A stretch of DNA of 64,000 nt from an uncultured Prevotella sp. GTDB lineage: Bacteria > Bacteroidota > Bacteroidia > Bacteroidales > Bacteroidaceae. A program made the translations under genes and the position numbers. Where the stretch lies: NCBI GenBank assembly GCA_902800365.1, contig CADCEF010000003.1, forward strand, positions 32,555-96,554. Reading direction: 5' to 3'. Below are positions 26,016-34,804 of this stretch, one piece after another; position 1 is the first letter of the stretch, and every line of letters begins with the position of its first letter. Below the pieces are notes generated by a model. It ran no database searches. It was not told the origin of the DNA and was given only the letters and a program-made list of their open reading frames with translations.

Positions 26016-26454
26016 ATGTCACCGATGGATTTTTAATCACTATTGAGTCGATATAGTTGCACGTATATCTCACATCTGTAATAATATGGAAGAATGCGGC
26101 ACTGCAGTCAACCGATTCAAAGTGCGGATAGTCTTCTTTCTTTATCCACACCGTATCAGAAATATGCAGGCTGTTGTTATCGTTGTCAAAGTTGAATACC
26201 AGCACATCTTCAGGATGCTTATAGCTTATGGGCAGTGCGAATGAACTGATGCCGATACCTTTATTATATACAATGGTATCACTATCACTAGCGGTTTTCG
26301 TAGTCACAGTAATAGTGTCGCTCAGTTTCAACTCCGTTCCGTCGCTATGGCACACCTGATACAGCGTTGCCACATTACTCTCCACAGGACAGTCAATCGA
26401 TGTGCACGCTGCTATCAGCACTCCTAGAAACAGATATGTAACACGCTTCATCAT
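25966..26454 (-). CDS. DUF6452-type lipoprotein
   Basis: The 162-residue product starts with a lipoprotein signal (GVLIAACTSIDCPV) and is a predicted beta-sandwich, with strands such as SDTIVYNKG and SFALPISYKHPED. It overlaps the glycosyltransferase gene by 4 nt and the DUF6048 gene by 50 nt. The pair probably works together at the envelope; the role is unknown. Confidence 0.75.
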   Translation of the reverse strand: MMKRVTYLFLGVLIAACTSIDCPVESNVATLYQVCHSDGTELKLSDTITVTTKTASDSDTIVYNKGIGISSFALPISYKHPEDVLVFNFDNDNNSLHISDTVWIKKEDYPHFESVDCSAAFFHIITDVRYTCNYIDSIVIKNPSVTYDSKTVHFYFYPKSSN

Positions 26455-27407
26455 ATAGTTTCTTCTATTTGGTAGTCATTACGTCCTGATGACGAACGAC
26501 TAATCAAGTCGCCAAGGAATCCTGTCAGGAATAGCTGTGTACCCAGAATCATCATCGTAAGAGCGATATAGAAGAATGGCGAATCAGTTACCAGTCGCTG
26601 TTGTATGCCGTTAGCCAGACACCACAATTTGTCGGCACCAATCCATACGGCTGCCACGAATCCAATAAAGAACATCACTGTGCCCAGGAATCCAAACACG
26701 TGCATAGGTTTCTTGCCGAAAGTACTGAGGAACCAAAGTGTAAGCAGATCAAGGTAGCCGTTTACGAAGCGGTTCAAGCCCATAAACTTCGACGATCCGT
26801 ACTTACGTGCCTGGTGCTGAACTACCTTCTCGCCTATCTTATTAAAGCCGGCATTCTTTGCCAGATATGGTATATAGCGATGCATCTCGCCATACACTTC
26901 AATATTCTTAACCACAGCCTTGCGATAAGCCTTCAGGCCGCAGTTAAAGTCGTGTAGATTCTTGATGCCGCTTATCTTGCGCGCTGTAGCATTAAAAAGC
27001 TTTGTTGGTATGGTCTTCGATATAGGGTCATAGCGTTTCTGCTTATAACCACTCACCAGATCGTAGCCATCTTCCTTAATCATGCGATACAGCTCAGGTA
27101 TTTCATCGGGCGAATCCTGCAGGTCAGCATCCATAGTGATAACCACGTCACCCTGCGCCTGTTCAAAACCACAATACAATGCAGGACTCTTTCCATAGTT
27201 ACGACGGAACTTGATACCCTTCACCACGTCAGGCTGCTTCTGGTTCAGCTCCTGTATGATCTCCCATGAGCGGTCGGTAGAGCCATCGTTGATAAAGATA
27301 ACCTCATAGCTGAAGTTGTTCTGTTTCATGACGCGCTCTATCCACGCATAGAGTTCAGGAATCGATTCATCCTCATTATAGAGAGGTATAACTACTGATA
27401 TATCCAT
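26451..27407 (-). CDS. GT2 glycosyltransferase, polyprenyl-phosphate sugar transferase type
   Basis: The 318-residue protein has a GT-A domain (VVIPLYNEDESIPELY, FINDGSTDRSW, TMDADLQDSPDEIPEL with the metal-binding DAD) followed by two C-terminal membrane helices near 235-255 and 275-300, the GtrB/DPM1-like layout. It likely charges undecaprenyl phosphate with a sugar for envelope glycan transfer. Four nucleotides separate it from the DUF4199 gene. Confidence 0.9.
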   Translation of the reverse strand: MDISVVIPLYNEDESIPELYAWIERVMKQNNFSYEVIFINDGSTDRSWEIIQELNQKQPDVVKGIKFRRNYGKSPALYCGFEQAQGDVVITMDADLQDSPDEIPELYRMIKEDGYDLVSGYKQKRYDPISKTIPTKLFNATARKISGIKNLHDFNCGLKAYRKAVVKNIEVYGEMHRYIPYLAKNAGFNKIGEKVVQHQARKYGSSKFMGLNRFVNGYLDLLTLWFLSTFGKKPMHVFGFLGTVMFFIGFVAAVWIGADKLWCLANGIQQRLVTDSPFFYIALTMMILGTQLFLTGFLGDLISRSSSGRNDYQIEETI

Positions 27408-27411
27408 ATTC

Positions 27412-27945
27412 TTAATCTATTTTTCTTCGTTGCATAATAAGCCCGATGGGCACACCAAGAATAAAGCCCAGCGAGATATTTATGGTTAGTATGTTCAGTG
27501 CATAGTCTATTGGGCGTGTGGCAGCCATCTCGGCCAGACCCTCGTCTACCAGGCTCTGGGCTCCATAATGCTCAAGCATCATCTTTGCCTCGTCGGTACT
27601 CATCATTCTGACCAGCGAGTTTACCAGATAGCCGTTATCCATATATGCAAAATACAGATATTGTGCCACTGCCAACAACACTGCTCCGTAGAAGAATACG
27701 AAGATTGTGTAGGCATAGCTACGACCGAAGGAGATTACACCCTCCCTACCCTCGTCGCGGAATTTCTTCAGTCTGGTAGCAACAAAAAACGGACTTGCCA
27801 CCACCATCAGCATCGATAGCAAGCCTACCAACTGGTTGGTCAGTCCTATAATATAGCTAATAAAGCAGACTATCCAAAACAGAGCCAGGAAGAAACCATC
27901 CTGACGTGCATACGCCTTTAGTTGTATATACTCTGGTGCTGTCAT
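27412..27945 (-). CDS. DUF4199 membrane protein
   Basis: The 177-residue protein has four predicted membrane helices (near 15-35, 40-60, 75-95 and 145-165). DUF4199 proteins commonly precede a GT2 gene in Bacteroidetes, as here. It may assist lipid-linked sugar transfer, which is inference from context. A minus-strand TAATTTTG box at 27971-27978 is the probable promoter of this six-gene operon. Confidence 0.85.
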   Translation of the reverse strand: MTAPEYIQLKAYARQDGFFLALFWIVCFISYIIGLTNQLVGLLSMLMVVASPFFVATRLKKFRDEGREGVISFGRSYAYTIFVFFYGAVLLAVAQYLYFAYMDNGYLVNSLVRMMSTDEAKMMLEHYGAQSLVDEGLAEMAATRPIDYALNILTINISLGFILGVPIGLIMQRRKID

Positions 27946-27970
27946 TTTAACATTTAACGCTTTCAGGGTG

Positions 27971-27978
27971 CAAAATTA
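27971..27978 (-). promoter_or_regulatory. Promoter -7 element of the DUF4199-to-Crp operon
   Basis: The minus strand reads TAATTTTG, a TAnnTTTG match, 26 nt before the DUF4199 start. Confidence 0.55.
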
Positions 27979-28074
27979 ATCATTTTCCTACATATAACGG
28001 GGGCTTTCTTTAAAAAAATAGTTAAAATCGCAAAAAAACTCATTTCTCAATTCTCTTTTCTCAATTTTTATGCT

Positions 28075-28082
28075 TACCTTTG
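28075..28082 (+). promoter_or_regulatory. Promoter -7 element of the SRP RNA/tRNA-Thr transcript
   Basis: TACCTTTG matches TAnnTTTG and lies about 36 nt before the mature 5' end of the SRP RNA, suggesting a short processed leader. Confidence 0.65.
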
Positions 28083-28117
28083 CACCCGCTTTCGAGCAAA
28101 TCGATCTTTTTTCATCA

Positions 28118-28215
28118 TGGGTAAGTCCTGTACGGCCAGCTCCCTTTGAATCCCCCAGGGTGGGAACGCAGCAAGGGTATTAGGTCGTAGCGGCGCGATG
28201 CAGATCGCTTACCCA
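28118..28215 (+). ncRNA. ffs: Signal recognition particle RNA, small (4.5S) type
   Basis: The ends TGGGTAAG and CTTACCCA pair. The apical domain has the conserved SRP core (GGCCAGCTCCC on one side, GGGAACGCAGCAAGGG on the other). It binds Ffh and targets ribosomes to the membrane. tRNA-Thr begins three nucleotides after its 3' end. Confidence 0.93.
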
Positions 28216-28218
28216 CCC

Positions 28219-28292
28219 GCCTCTTTAGCTCAGTTGGCCAGAGCACGTGATTTGTAATCTCGGGGTCGTTGGTTCGAATCCGACAAGAGGCT
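28219..28292 (+). tRNA. tRNA-Thr (anticodon TGT)
   Basis: A full cloverleaf folds: acceptor GCCTCTT/AAGAGGC, D arm GCTC/GAGC, anticodon loop TTTGTAA, and T arm GTTGG with TTCGAAT. The anticodon stem has one U-U mismatch in the middle. CCA is not encoded. Confidence 0.96.
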
Positions 28293-28293
28293 C

Positions 28294-28326
28294 AAAAAAA
28301 GCAGATTTTTCAATCTGCTTTTTTTA
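28294..28326. terminator. Terminator of the SRP RNA/tRNA-Thr transcript, usable on both strands
   Basis: AAAAAAAGCAGATT and AATCTGCTTTTTTT form a long stem right after the tRNA. The stop codon of the leftward gene at 28324 lies in its T-tract. Confidence 0.88.
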
Positions 28327-29511
28327 TTTATCAATGATTACGGTAGGCGTTTCATGATGATGTCCTACTATGTAGAATATCTTATTTGTTCTATAGCGAT
28401 ACAAGCCCGACAGTGTTGTGGCCACAAGCTCGTAGCTCTTACCCATCTCCACCTGGTCGAGTGTAAGCAGGTCTCTATAGTCTTTCGCCTCCACAGGTTT
28501 AAACTCATAGAACACGCAGTCTGGAATAAGTACCGTCTGCGGATCATCAATATTCAGTGGCATTGAGAATGAGCCGATGGCTGAATTGATGCCCGCAAAT
28601 ACGTAATGCACCTCCCTGCCACAGTATGTTCGCAACAGCTCAAAGCTTGTTGTAATGCAGCACACATCATAAACCAACATGCAGCTCAGGTCAGGCCACA
28701 GCTTTGAAACCAGCTGGGTACCTATATGGTGTTCTTCCATTATCTCACGTATCTCATCAGCTCTCTCTGCATCATGCTTTACAAAGCTGTTGCCCTGCTC
28801 TATCTCGTTGGCAAGTCTGGGCCAGTGTTTCTCTATATAGCGCAACAGGTCAATCATCTCGGAGTAATGGTCGCATATGGCAAGCGAAATATTCTTCTCG
28901 GCTAATGCACATAGTGCTCGGATATAGATTATATCGTTCTGACCAGCCGTCTTTGTCACATCGACGGGAATAGCATACACCTGATCGTTGTCAAAATCGC
29001 GCTTTATCAGTTGTCGTCCTAATAGGTTACCTACGTACACACCCGATGGCAGTTGCTCAATATGGTTGTCAACCAGGTTAAGAGTCATTCCGGCGGTAAG
29101 GTATCCTTCATTACCAGCAATATGAAATGCCGCGCAAAAGTTGTAATCGTAGAATGCCTGTACTCCCCAACGCGATTGAGGCAGCTTCTTATAGCCTTCA
29201 TATATAGAGAGGTGTTCGGTAAGATAGGCCGTCAGCACATTGCGTTCACCATTTGATATGCGCTCTATGTATTTGGGATAGTCATCATAGGTTGACACAG
29301 GAACTCGCATTCTGAAATCATTGATACTGTTGATTTGGTCGAAACCATGCTCACGCCCGAATGCAGTTTTAGCATTCTCGCGTGCAATCCTCAATACCAA
29401 GTCTTCCTGACATCCCATAGGGTCATAGCTGATATCGTCCAGACGGTTCCTCACTATCTGTCCATCAGTCCATCTTGCTTCGTTAACAATTTTAATTGTC
29501 TTCTCGTCCAT
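28324..29511 (-). CDS. Degenerate GH3 (auxin-responsive promoter type) acyl-adenylase paralogue
   Basis: The 395-residue protein follows the Bacteroidetes GH3/JAR1-like adenylase fold (FGREHGFDQINSINDFR, VPVSTYDDY, CVFYEFKPVE). Family members are about 500 residues. All three nucleotide-binding motifs appear lost: the SSGT-type loop is replaced near IYEGYKKLPQ, the YxASEG motif reads AGINSAIGS, and the YRxGD motif reads YRTNK. The C-terminal domain is also missing. It probably has no adenylating activity. It is unrelated to glycoside hydrolase family 3 despite the name. Confidence 0.8.
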   Translation of the reverse strand: MDEKTIKIVNEARWTDGQIVRNRLDDISYDPMGCQEDLVLRIARENAKTAFGREHGFDQINSINDFRMRVPVSTYDDYPKYIERISNGERNVLTAYLTEHLSIYEGYKKLPQSRWGVQAFYDYNFCAAFHIAGNEGYLTAGMTLNLVDNHIEQLPSGVYVGNLLGRQLIKRDFDNDQVYAIPVDVTKTAGQNDIIYIRALCALAEKNISLAICDHYSEMIDLLRYIEKHWPRLANEIEQGNSFVKHDAERADEIREIMEEHHIGTQLVSKLWPDLSCMLVYDVCCITTSFELLRTYCGREVHYVFAGINSAIGSFSMPLNIDDPQTVLIPDCVFYEFKPVEAKDYRDLLTLDQVEMGKSYELVATTLSGLYRYRTNKIFYIVGHHHETPTVIIDK

Positions 29512-29562
29512 ATATTTAGTAGCTAATTAAGGCAAATACTTTAGATTGTTATTTTTCTTCGG

Positions 29563-29594
29563 CAAAAATACACAAAATTATTCACTTGTGCAAA
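29563..29594 (-). promoter_or_regulatory. Promoter of the degenerate GH3 adenylase gene
   Basis: On the minus strand TTTG (29594-29591), 20 nt and TATTTTTG (29570-29563) form a consensus promoter. Its -33 box lies in the T-tract of the upstream gene's terminator. Confidence 0.65.
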
Positions 29595-29636
29595 AAAAAG
29601 TGCACGAATTTAGGGTTTTCTCCCAAAATTCGTGCA
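29592..29636 (-). terminator. Terminator of the GH3 glycosidase gene
   Basis: On the minus strand TGCACGAATTTTGGG pairs with CCCTAAATTCGTGCA (one mismatch), followed by CTTTTTTTT. Confidence 0.88.
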
Positions 29637-29656
29637 TTTTATTCTAAAAAAAACCA

Positions 29657-31921
29657 CTACTCGTTGGTTCTATTCCCGTATTTCTCTACGCGTTCATCGT
29701 TTATTATTCCTTTCCAGTTCATACCGTAGGCAAAGTCGTAGATGTTGCCGTCGGCATCCTTATAGCAGCGCATGTCGTGCGGCACGTCTTCCTGCTGTTC
29801 CTCCACCGTCTTCATGTCGGCAGGCATCTGCATTGGCAGCAGTGCCGATGGTTCTGCCTTACCGCTTATGATGTCAAGCAGAGCCTGATGCTGAACCTTG
29901 AACGATATCAGTATGGCGTCGGCCGAAGGTTCAATCTCTTTGAGAACCACTGGGCGTCCGGTCTCAATTATTACTACTACCGGTTTCTCACCCATCTGTT
30001 TTTTGGTGTCTACTACCATCACCATATCGTCGCGATTGTAAGCCTTCACGGTTTTGCCTCGGAAACTGCGGTTAGTTGTAGTTTCCATCGGGTCGCCACC
30101 TGCTATGCTCACTGCACGTGCATCCTTGGCAGTGTAGTCATCATACTGCAGACTGAATGGCATATAACCATTGCCACCCTTCTCCACATCTTCGGTACTA
30201 TATCCGATACCGGTACTTGGTTCTTGAATCAGACAGATGGCAAAGTCGGCCTGCTCAGGTTCTTCAACCACGTCAAAGTACTTCTTTACCAAATCAAGGT
30301 CTATAGGTTCTACAGTTTTCTCTTCTGATATACCTCCCCACAATCCTGGTATGGCCGGGAAGTGGCGCTTAGGCACAAACACCTTCAGACGTTTATCTAC
30401 CGGCAGCACCTTGTTATCATGGTTCTTAAGCATCACAACCGATTTCAACTGTGCATCATATCCCTCCTGCATAAACTGGGGATTTCCAACGAACTCCTTC
30501 GATTCAACCGGGTCGAGATAAGGATTCTCAAACAGTCCAACGCGGAACACATTCAGCAACAGTCTGCGTGCCGACAGTTCAAAACGTTTGCGCGCACTCT
30601 CTTCGCCCTGTTCCTTGCTCCACATTTTGTAAGCCTCAAGCACAGGACCAATCTCGTTGTTACCTCCGAACTGGTCAACTCCTGCCTGCAGAATCTTGTA
30701 ATGACGCTCAGCCTCGTTAAGCTGTTCCACACCCCAAGGCTTACCGCCTATAGGACTGTCAAGCACTTTAATATCCTTTGTTATTCCCCAGTCGGTACAT
30801 GCTACACCCTCAAACTTTGCTTCATCGCGCAGCTGTTGCTGTATCAGCCACTTGCTATAGCTGCCGCCCACGTTCTCGCCCGATGGGTCCTGATTCCACA
30901 ATATACTATATATAGGCATCACGGCCGAGGCCATCTCTGTACCGCCCTCAAGCTTGAAGGCCCCCTCTACAAACGAGCGTTTGTGCATCGCCAGGTTGTT
31001 TCCGGGATATACGGCATACTTTCCCGATGCGAAGTGAGAGTCACGCCCGCCCTCCTGTGCACCATAACCATACCAGTGTTTAACCATGGCGTTCACACTC
31101 TTCATGCCCCACCCTTTGTCCTCGGGTGTTGTCTGGAATGCATCGCAGTATGCACGGGCCATATCCGTAGCCAACTGCGGATCCTCGCCGAATGTACCAT
31201 CGAATCTGAACCAGCGTGGATCGGTAGCTATGTCTACCTGAGGCGACAAGGCAGTTGCAATACCCAGGGCACGATACTCCTCAGATGCTATCTCTCCGAA
31301 GCGATACATCAGCTGCGGGTCGAAAGTAGCAGCAAGACCTAACGATGTTGGCCAGAGTGAAATCTTACCACCAGCACCTGCATTGAACTCAGCCGTTCCC
31401 TTTGCCTCATGACGAGGGTCAGAGCTTGTATTGGCAGGAATACCATGATCAAGCCCCTCTACATATGCCTGCATATTATTATTCCATTTTGCAGCCGTAT
31501 CCGGACTGGCCACAACGGTTATCAGAACAGCACGCTGATGGTCGTCGCTAAGAAACTTCTTCTGCTCTGCCGTCAGAGTGTCTGTTGGCACCGGTTGGTG
31601 ACTGCTATACAGCATCAATCCGGCAATCTCCTCAATCGACAGTTTCGAAGCCAGGTCGGCAGCACGCTCCTTGGCATCCAGGCGCCAGTCCTCGTATTCA
31701 TCAAGCGAGTCATTGCGATTCAGATCCTTGAAGGCAAAGCCGTCAACCGTAAGGATTTTCACCCCCGATTGTGGCGAATAGCCCAACGAAGGACCACCCT
31801 TTTGAGTTACCAACATAAACGAATCAATCTGCCGTTCTGTCCATTTAGGCCCTTCACATGCTGCAAGCGTCAAGAGCGTAGCTCCCACCGCAGCCATTGT
31901 CATCCAATTCTTTGTAATCAT
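29657..31921 (-). CDS. Glycoside hydrolase family 3 beta-glycosidase, lipoprotein
   Basis: The 754-residue product has a lipoprotein signal (LLTLAAC, then EGPKW), the GH3 N-terminal barrel with KHWYGYGAQEGGRDS near residue 280, and the catalytic nucleophile aspartate in ACTDWG near residue 375. The C-terminal alpha/beta sandwich and fibronectin-like tail are shortened against BglX-type enzymes. It acts on beta-linked glucosides, xylosides or related oligosaccharides outside the cytoplasm. It is single-gene: a consensus promoter (31955-31985) and a strong terminator flank it. Confidence 0.9.
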   Translation of the reverse strand: MITKNWMTMAAVGATLLTLAACEGPKWTERQIDSFMLVTQKGGPSLGYSPQSGVKILTVDGFAFKDLNRNDSLDEYEDWRLDAKERAADLASKLSIEEIAGLMLYSSHQPVPTDTLTAEQKKFLSDDHQRAVLITVVASPDTAAKWNNNMQAYVEGLDHGIPANTSSDPRHEAKGTAEFNAGAGGKISLWPTSLGLAATFDPQLMYRFGEIASEEYRALGIATALSPQVDIATDPRWFRFDGTFGEDPQLATDMARAYCDAFQTTPEDKGWGMKSVNAMVKHWYGYGAQEGGRDSHFASGKYAVYPGNNLAMHKRSFVEGAFKLEGGTEMASAVMPIYSILWNQDPSGENVGGSYSKWLIQQQLRDEAKFEGVACTDWGITKDIKVLDSPIGGKPWGVEQLNEAERHYKILQAGVDQFGGNNEIGPVLEAYKMWSKEQGEESARKRFELSARRLLLNVFRVGLFENPYLDPVESKEFVGNPQFMQEGYDAQLKSVVMLKNHDNKVLPVDKRLKVFVPKRHFPAIPGLWGGISEEKTVEPIDLDLVKKYFDVVEEPEQADFAICLIQEPSTGIGYSTEDVEKGGNGYMPFSLQYDDYTAKDARAVSIAGGDPMETTTNRSFRGKTVKAYNRDDMVMVVDTKKQMGEKPVVVIIETGRPVVLKEIEPSADAILISFKVQHQALLDIISGKAEPSALLPMQMPADMKTVEEQQEDVPHDMRCYKDADGNIYDFAYGMNWKGIINDERVEKYGNRTNE

Positions 31922-31954
31922 TTATTAATTTCCTTAATTTAGTTATTCACCCTG

Positions 31955-31985
31955 CAAAGATAAACAAAAAACCGTAAACAGCAAA
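31955..31985 (-). promoter_or_regulatory. Promoter of the GH3 glycosidase lipoprotein gene
   Basis: The minus strand reads TTTG (31985-31982), 19 nt, TATCTTTG (31962-31955): an exact consensus, about 34 nt before the start. Confidence 0.8.
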
Positions 31986-32080
31986 CTTATGGCGAGGATT
32001 TTTGCCAGTTCCGAGCCATAAAGTGGAAAACTATATGAAGATTTAGGGATTTTCCCTATACGAGATAAAAAAATAATTCT

Positions 32081-32088
32081 CATCTTTG
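32081..32088 (+). promoter_or_regulatory. Promoter -7 element of the SIMPL gene
   Basis: CATCTTTG, one mismatch from TAnnTTTG, lies 31 nt before the ATG at 32120. Confidence 0.5.
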
Positions 32089-32119
32089 CAGCGTCAAACA
32101 ATTTTAAATATTGAAGCGT

Positions 32120-32812
32120 ATGAAAGAGAATCGAATTTTTGCATCAGCCATTATAGCCTTGGGCATAGTAATGCTGGGATTGTTTATCAAAGGTGGCATC
32201 GACAACTTTGCCAATAAGGATCGTAAGGTTACGGTGAAGGGACTGGCCGAGCGTGAGGTACCTGCCGACAAGGTTACGTGGAGCATAGGTACAAAGGTGA
32301 CAGGCAACGACCTGCCTCTGCTTTATGAGAACATAAACAATCAGACAGACAAGATTAAGAAGTTCTTGCGACAGAATGGGCTTGAAGACAAGGAGATAAC
32401 TGTTAATCCTCCATCGATAAGTGACTTGGAAGCACGCGAATGGGGCGATAACCAAAAGAACTTCCGCTACATTGTAAACACAACGATAACTGTAGCTACA
32501 AATAAAGTTACTGAGGTGAATAAGGTCATATTCAAGCAGGCGGAACTGTTGAAACAGGGTGTTGCCATCGAGAATAGCAACCCTCAGTATGAGTATGCTT
32601 CGTTCCAACAGATGAAGCCTGAGATGATGGCCGAGGCTATCAAGAATGCCCAGAAAACAGCCGAACAGTTTGCCGAGGCAAGCAAAAGTGAGTTGGGACA
32701 GATACAAACTGCCGGACAAGGGCAGTTTGAGATTGAAGACCGCGACCAGAATACTCCTTACATCAAGAAGCTACGTGTAGTAACCACCATCACCTACTCG
32801 CTTAAGGATTGA
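32120..32812 (+). CDS. SIMPL domain (DUF541) membrane-anchored protein
   Basis: I use the ATG at 32120; a TTG three codons upstream is a less likely start. The 230-residue product has an N-terminal membrane anchor ([17 protein letters not shown]) and the SIMPL domain with [16 protein letters not shown] and a C-terminal VVTTITYSL strand. Family members occur in periplasmic or membrane contexts with an ill-defined role in stress or signalling. It is monocistronic, with a terminator 12 nt after its stop. Confidence 0.88.
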   Translation: MKENRIFASAIIALGIVMLGLFIKGGIDNFANKDRKVTVKGLAEREVPADKVTWSIGTKVTGNDLPLLYENINNQTDKIKKFLRQNGLEDKEITVNPPSISDLEAREWGDNQKNFRYIVNTTITVATNKVTEVNKVIFKQAELLKQGVAIENSNPQYEYASFQQMKPEMMAEAIKNAQKTAEQFAEASKSELGQIQTAGQGQFEIEDRDQNTPYIKKLRVVTTITYSLKD

Positions 32813-32824
32813 TAATGAACAAAA

Positions 32825-32858
32825 AATGCAGGATCACATGGTCCTGCATTTTTTTTAT
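32825..32858. terminator. Bidirectional terminator, near-copy of the one at 35824
   Basis: AATGCAGGA and TCCTGCATT form a 9-bp stem followed by eight T residues. It sits between convergent genes. Its sequence matches 22 of 26 positions of the inverted element at 35824-35849. Confidence 0.88.
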
Positions 32859-34804
32859 TCTCTTCTTAAATTATATGGGTATGACAACTTCCAGGGCGAA
32901 TCTTCAAGTTTGAACTTCTTGGCACCCTCCTGTGTGGCTGGGGTGCGAACAAGGGGTATGTCGGAGAGATCCATCAAGTAATAATAATAGGTGAATAGCT
33001 GGGTTAATCCTCCCTTAACAGAATAGCGGGCCGAGATGTATTCGGGTGTGATGGGATCGTTACCACGAATGGTTTCTATCTCTTTGTTGTAGGCTATCAG
33101 CTTGGCTATCGCTGTTTTATATGATGCCAAAGTTGAAGCTGGCGATTTCTGAATCCAGCGCTGCACAAGCTTACGATTGTACTCGGCCACAATCTCGCCC
33201 TCGCGCTTGCGTCCTTCTACAAACCAATCAGGTGTCTTCTTGGGGTTCTCTACTGCAACACGTGCCCGCAGCTCGTCCTCGATGGCCTGCACAAGTTTGC
33301 ACTCCTTAGAGCCAAACCACTCCTTAATAACCTGCTTTACCAAAGGCGAATAAATATTGTAATAGAATCGGGGGGCACCGCCCTGCTTCTCAAGCAGCCA
33401 CGATCCTCTGTCAAAATCTGCAGCCTCTGTATGAAGCACTATGTCTGTATTCATTTTGTAAAGCGATGTAATAGCGGCTTTCATCTTATCGAGTACCTTA
33501 TTATATTGGGGCCATTTCTTGTCTACATGAATGGTATCGAATGGCTGACCTTTACGCGCCTTTTTGGCGATCTCCATTCGTAGTTTATTAAATCTGTCGC
33601 TTTCGGCTTTTAGTTCGGGTTCTGGCTCGTAATTATTCACAGCCTCGTTGAGTGGTCCAACTACACAAACGGTATAACGAGTCATCTTCTCACGGGTGTC
33701 AACTTCTGCCGGATTGGGCAGTACGGGCAGATTCTTGTAAGCTTCATCATATGTGCTGTACGAATACTTTTCAACCAGTTTTTTATTCTCCTCCTTGCTA
33801 AGTTTATATTCGGTTTGCAGGCCATTCGATTCTTTTGCTGTGTAGTCCCAGAACATATGTCCACCCAGGTTCTGAGCGTAGTTGCGATCCTCCGGCTCAA
33901 CATAAAGAATTTTTGCGGCCATTGCCTTCTGGGTTGTCTTTGTTGTTTTTGTTGTCTTCTGGCTCTTGCCCTTAGTCTTCTGTGCCAGTATAGGAGTTGT
34001 GCCCACCAGCATTAATGCAGAAACGATGCAGATAAATTGTCTCATAAAGTTCATGTTTGTCTTAAATAGGGGTATATCTTTTTGTATGTTATAAACAAAT
34101 TGCAGAAGTTGGTTGGCAAGGTCGTCGGCTTTCTCAAAGGTCTTTGCCTCGCTGTATATGTGGATGACAGGCTCGGTGTCAGATTTGCACATGTACACCC
34201 AGCGATCAGTGAAGTCTATCTTCAGTCCGTCGGTATCACTTATCAATGCACTATTGTCGTGGGCAAAACGTTCTTTTACTTTCTTTAGAACACAGTCTAT
34301 GTCGACGTTTGGCGCAAGGTCTATGTGATTCTTAACGATATGATAACCAGGCAGGGCGCTACGCAACTGGCTGGCAGTGTATAGTTTGTTGGCCAGATTG
34401 CTCAGGAAAAGTACAATGCCTAAAAGCACATTGTGCAGAGCATGGGTACAGAGAGAGTTTTGTGGGTCACAGGAAGTATGGCTGAAAACATAGTCGGCAA
34501 TGGCAACCATTGTATGATCCTGCCCAAACATTGTGCCGTCTTCGCAGATGATAGACAGGCTGTTGGTATGGGTGTTGACAACAAGACCCAGATCGAAACA
34601 GTCCTTCTTTGTTCTGTTACAAATGCCGTACCTGTCGTCCTGCAACATTAAGAAGTCAACATTAAGTGCACGGAAGAGCTCGGCCAGAGCTATGCTGTCG
34701 GAAGGGTTTACAGTTTCAACACAAATATGGAATTTACGCGCGCGAATGGCATCAACGTCTACTAGTGTTAAGTCAAGCAGTTTATCTATCGTATTTTTAA
34801 TCAT
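32855..34804 (-). CDS. Chimeric frame: decayed phosphohexomutase joined to a secreted protein of unknown function
   Basis: One uninterrupted frame of 649 codons holds two different proteins. Residues 1-250 resemble the C-terminal two-thirds of Bacteroidetes phosphoglucosamine/phosphomannomutases (DLGLVVNT, CEDGTMFGQDHTMVAIADYV, KSDTEPVIHIYSEA). The active-site serine domain is missing, the metal site DPDVDR reads NTHTNS, and the sugar-binding loop is deleted. From the ATG at 34054 the frame continues as a separate-looking protein of about 400 residues with its own signal peptide (MNFMRQFICIVSALM) and a Lys/Thr/Gln linker, then helical sequence I do not recognise. Translation may restart at 34054. 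The frame overlaps the AraC gene by 8 nt. Confidence 0.7.
   Translation of the reverse strand: MIKNTIDKLLDLTLVDVDAIRARKFHICVETVNPSDSIALAELFRALNVDFLMLQDDRYGICNRTKKDCFDLGLVVNTHTNSLSIICEDGTMFGQDHTMVAIADYVFSHTSCDPQNSLCTHALHNVLLGIVLFLSNLANKLYTASQLRSALPGYHIVKNHIDLAPNVDIDCVLKKVKERFAHDNSALISDTDGLKIDFTDRWVYMCKSDTEPVIHIYSEAKTFEKADDLANQLLQFVYNIQKDIPLFKTNMNFMRQFICIVSALMLVGTTPILAQKTKGKSQKTTKTTKTTQKAMAAKILYVEPEDRNYAQNLGGHMFWDYTAKESNGLQTEYKLSKEENKKLVEKYSYSTYDEAYKNLPVLPNPAEVDTREKMTRYTVCVVGPLNEAVNNYEPEPELKAESDRFNKLRMEIAKKARKGQPFDTIHVDKKWPQYNKVLDKMKAAITSLYKMNTDIVLHTEAADFDRGSWLLEKQGGAPRFYYNIYSPLVKQVIKEWFGSKECKLVQAIEDELRARVAVENPKKTPDWFVEGRKREGEIVAEYNRKLVQRWIQKSPASTLASYKTAIAKLIAYNKEIETIRGNDPITPEYISARYSVKGGLTQLFTYYYYLMDLSDIPLVRTPATQEGAKKFKLEDSPWKLSYPYNLRRE

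Noticed and set aside
30362-31342. 326-codon plus-strand frame inside the GH3 glycosidase region
   Set aside because: It is entirely antisense to the GH3 coding region with its catalytic motifs, and has no promoter or sensible domain.
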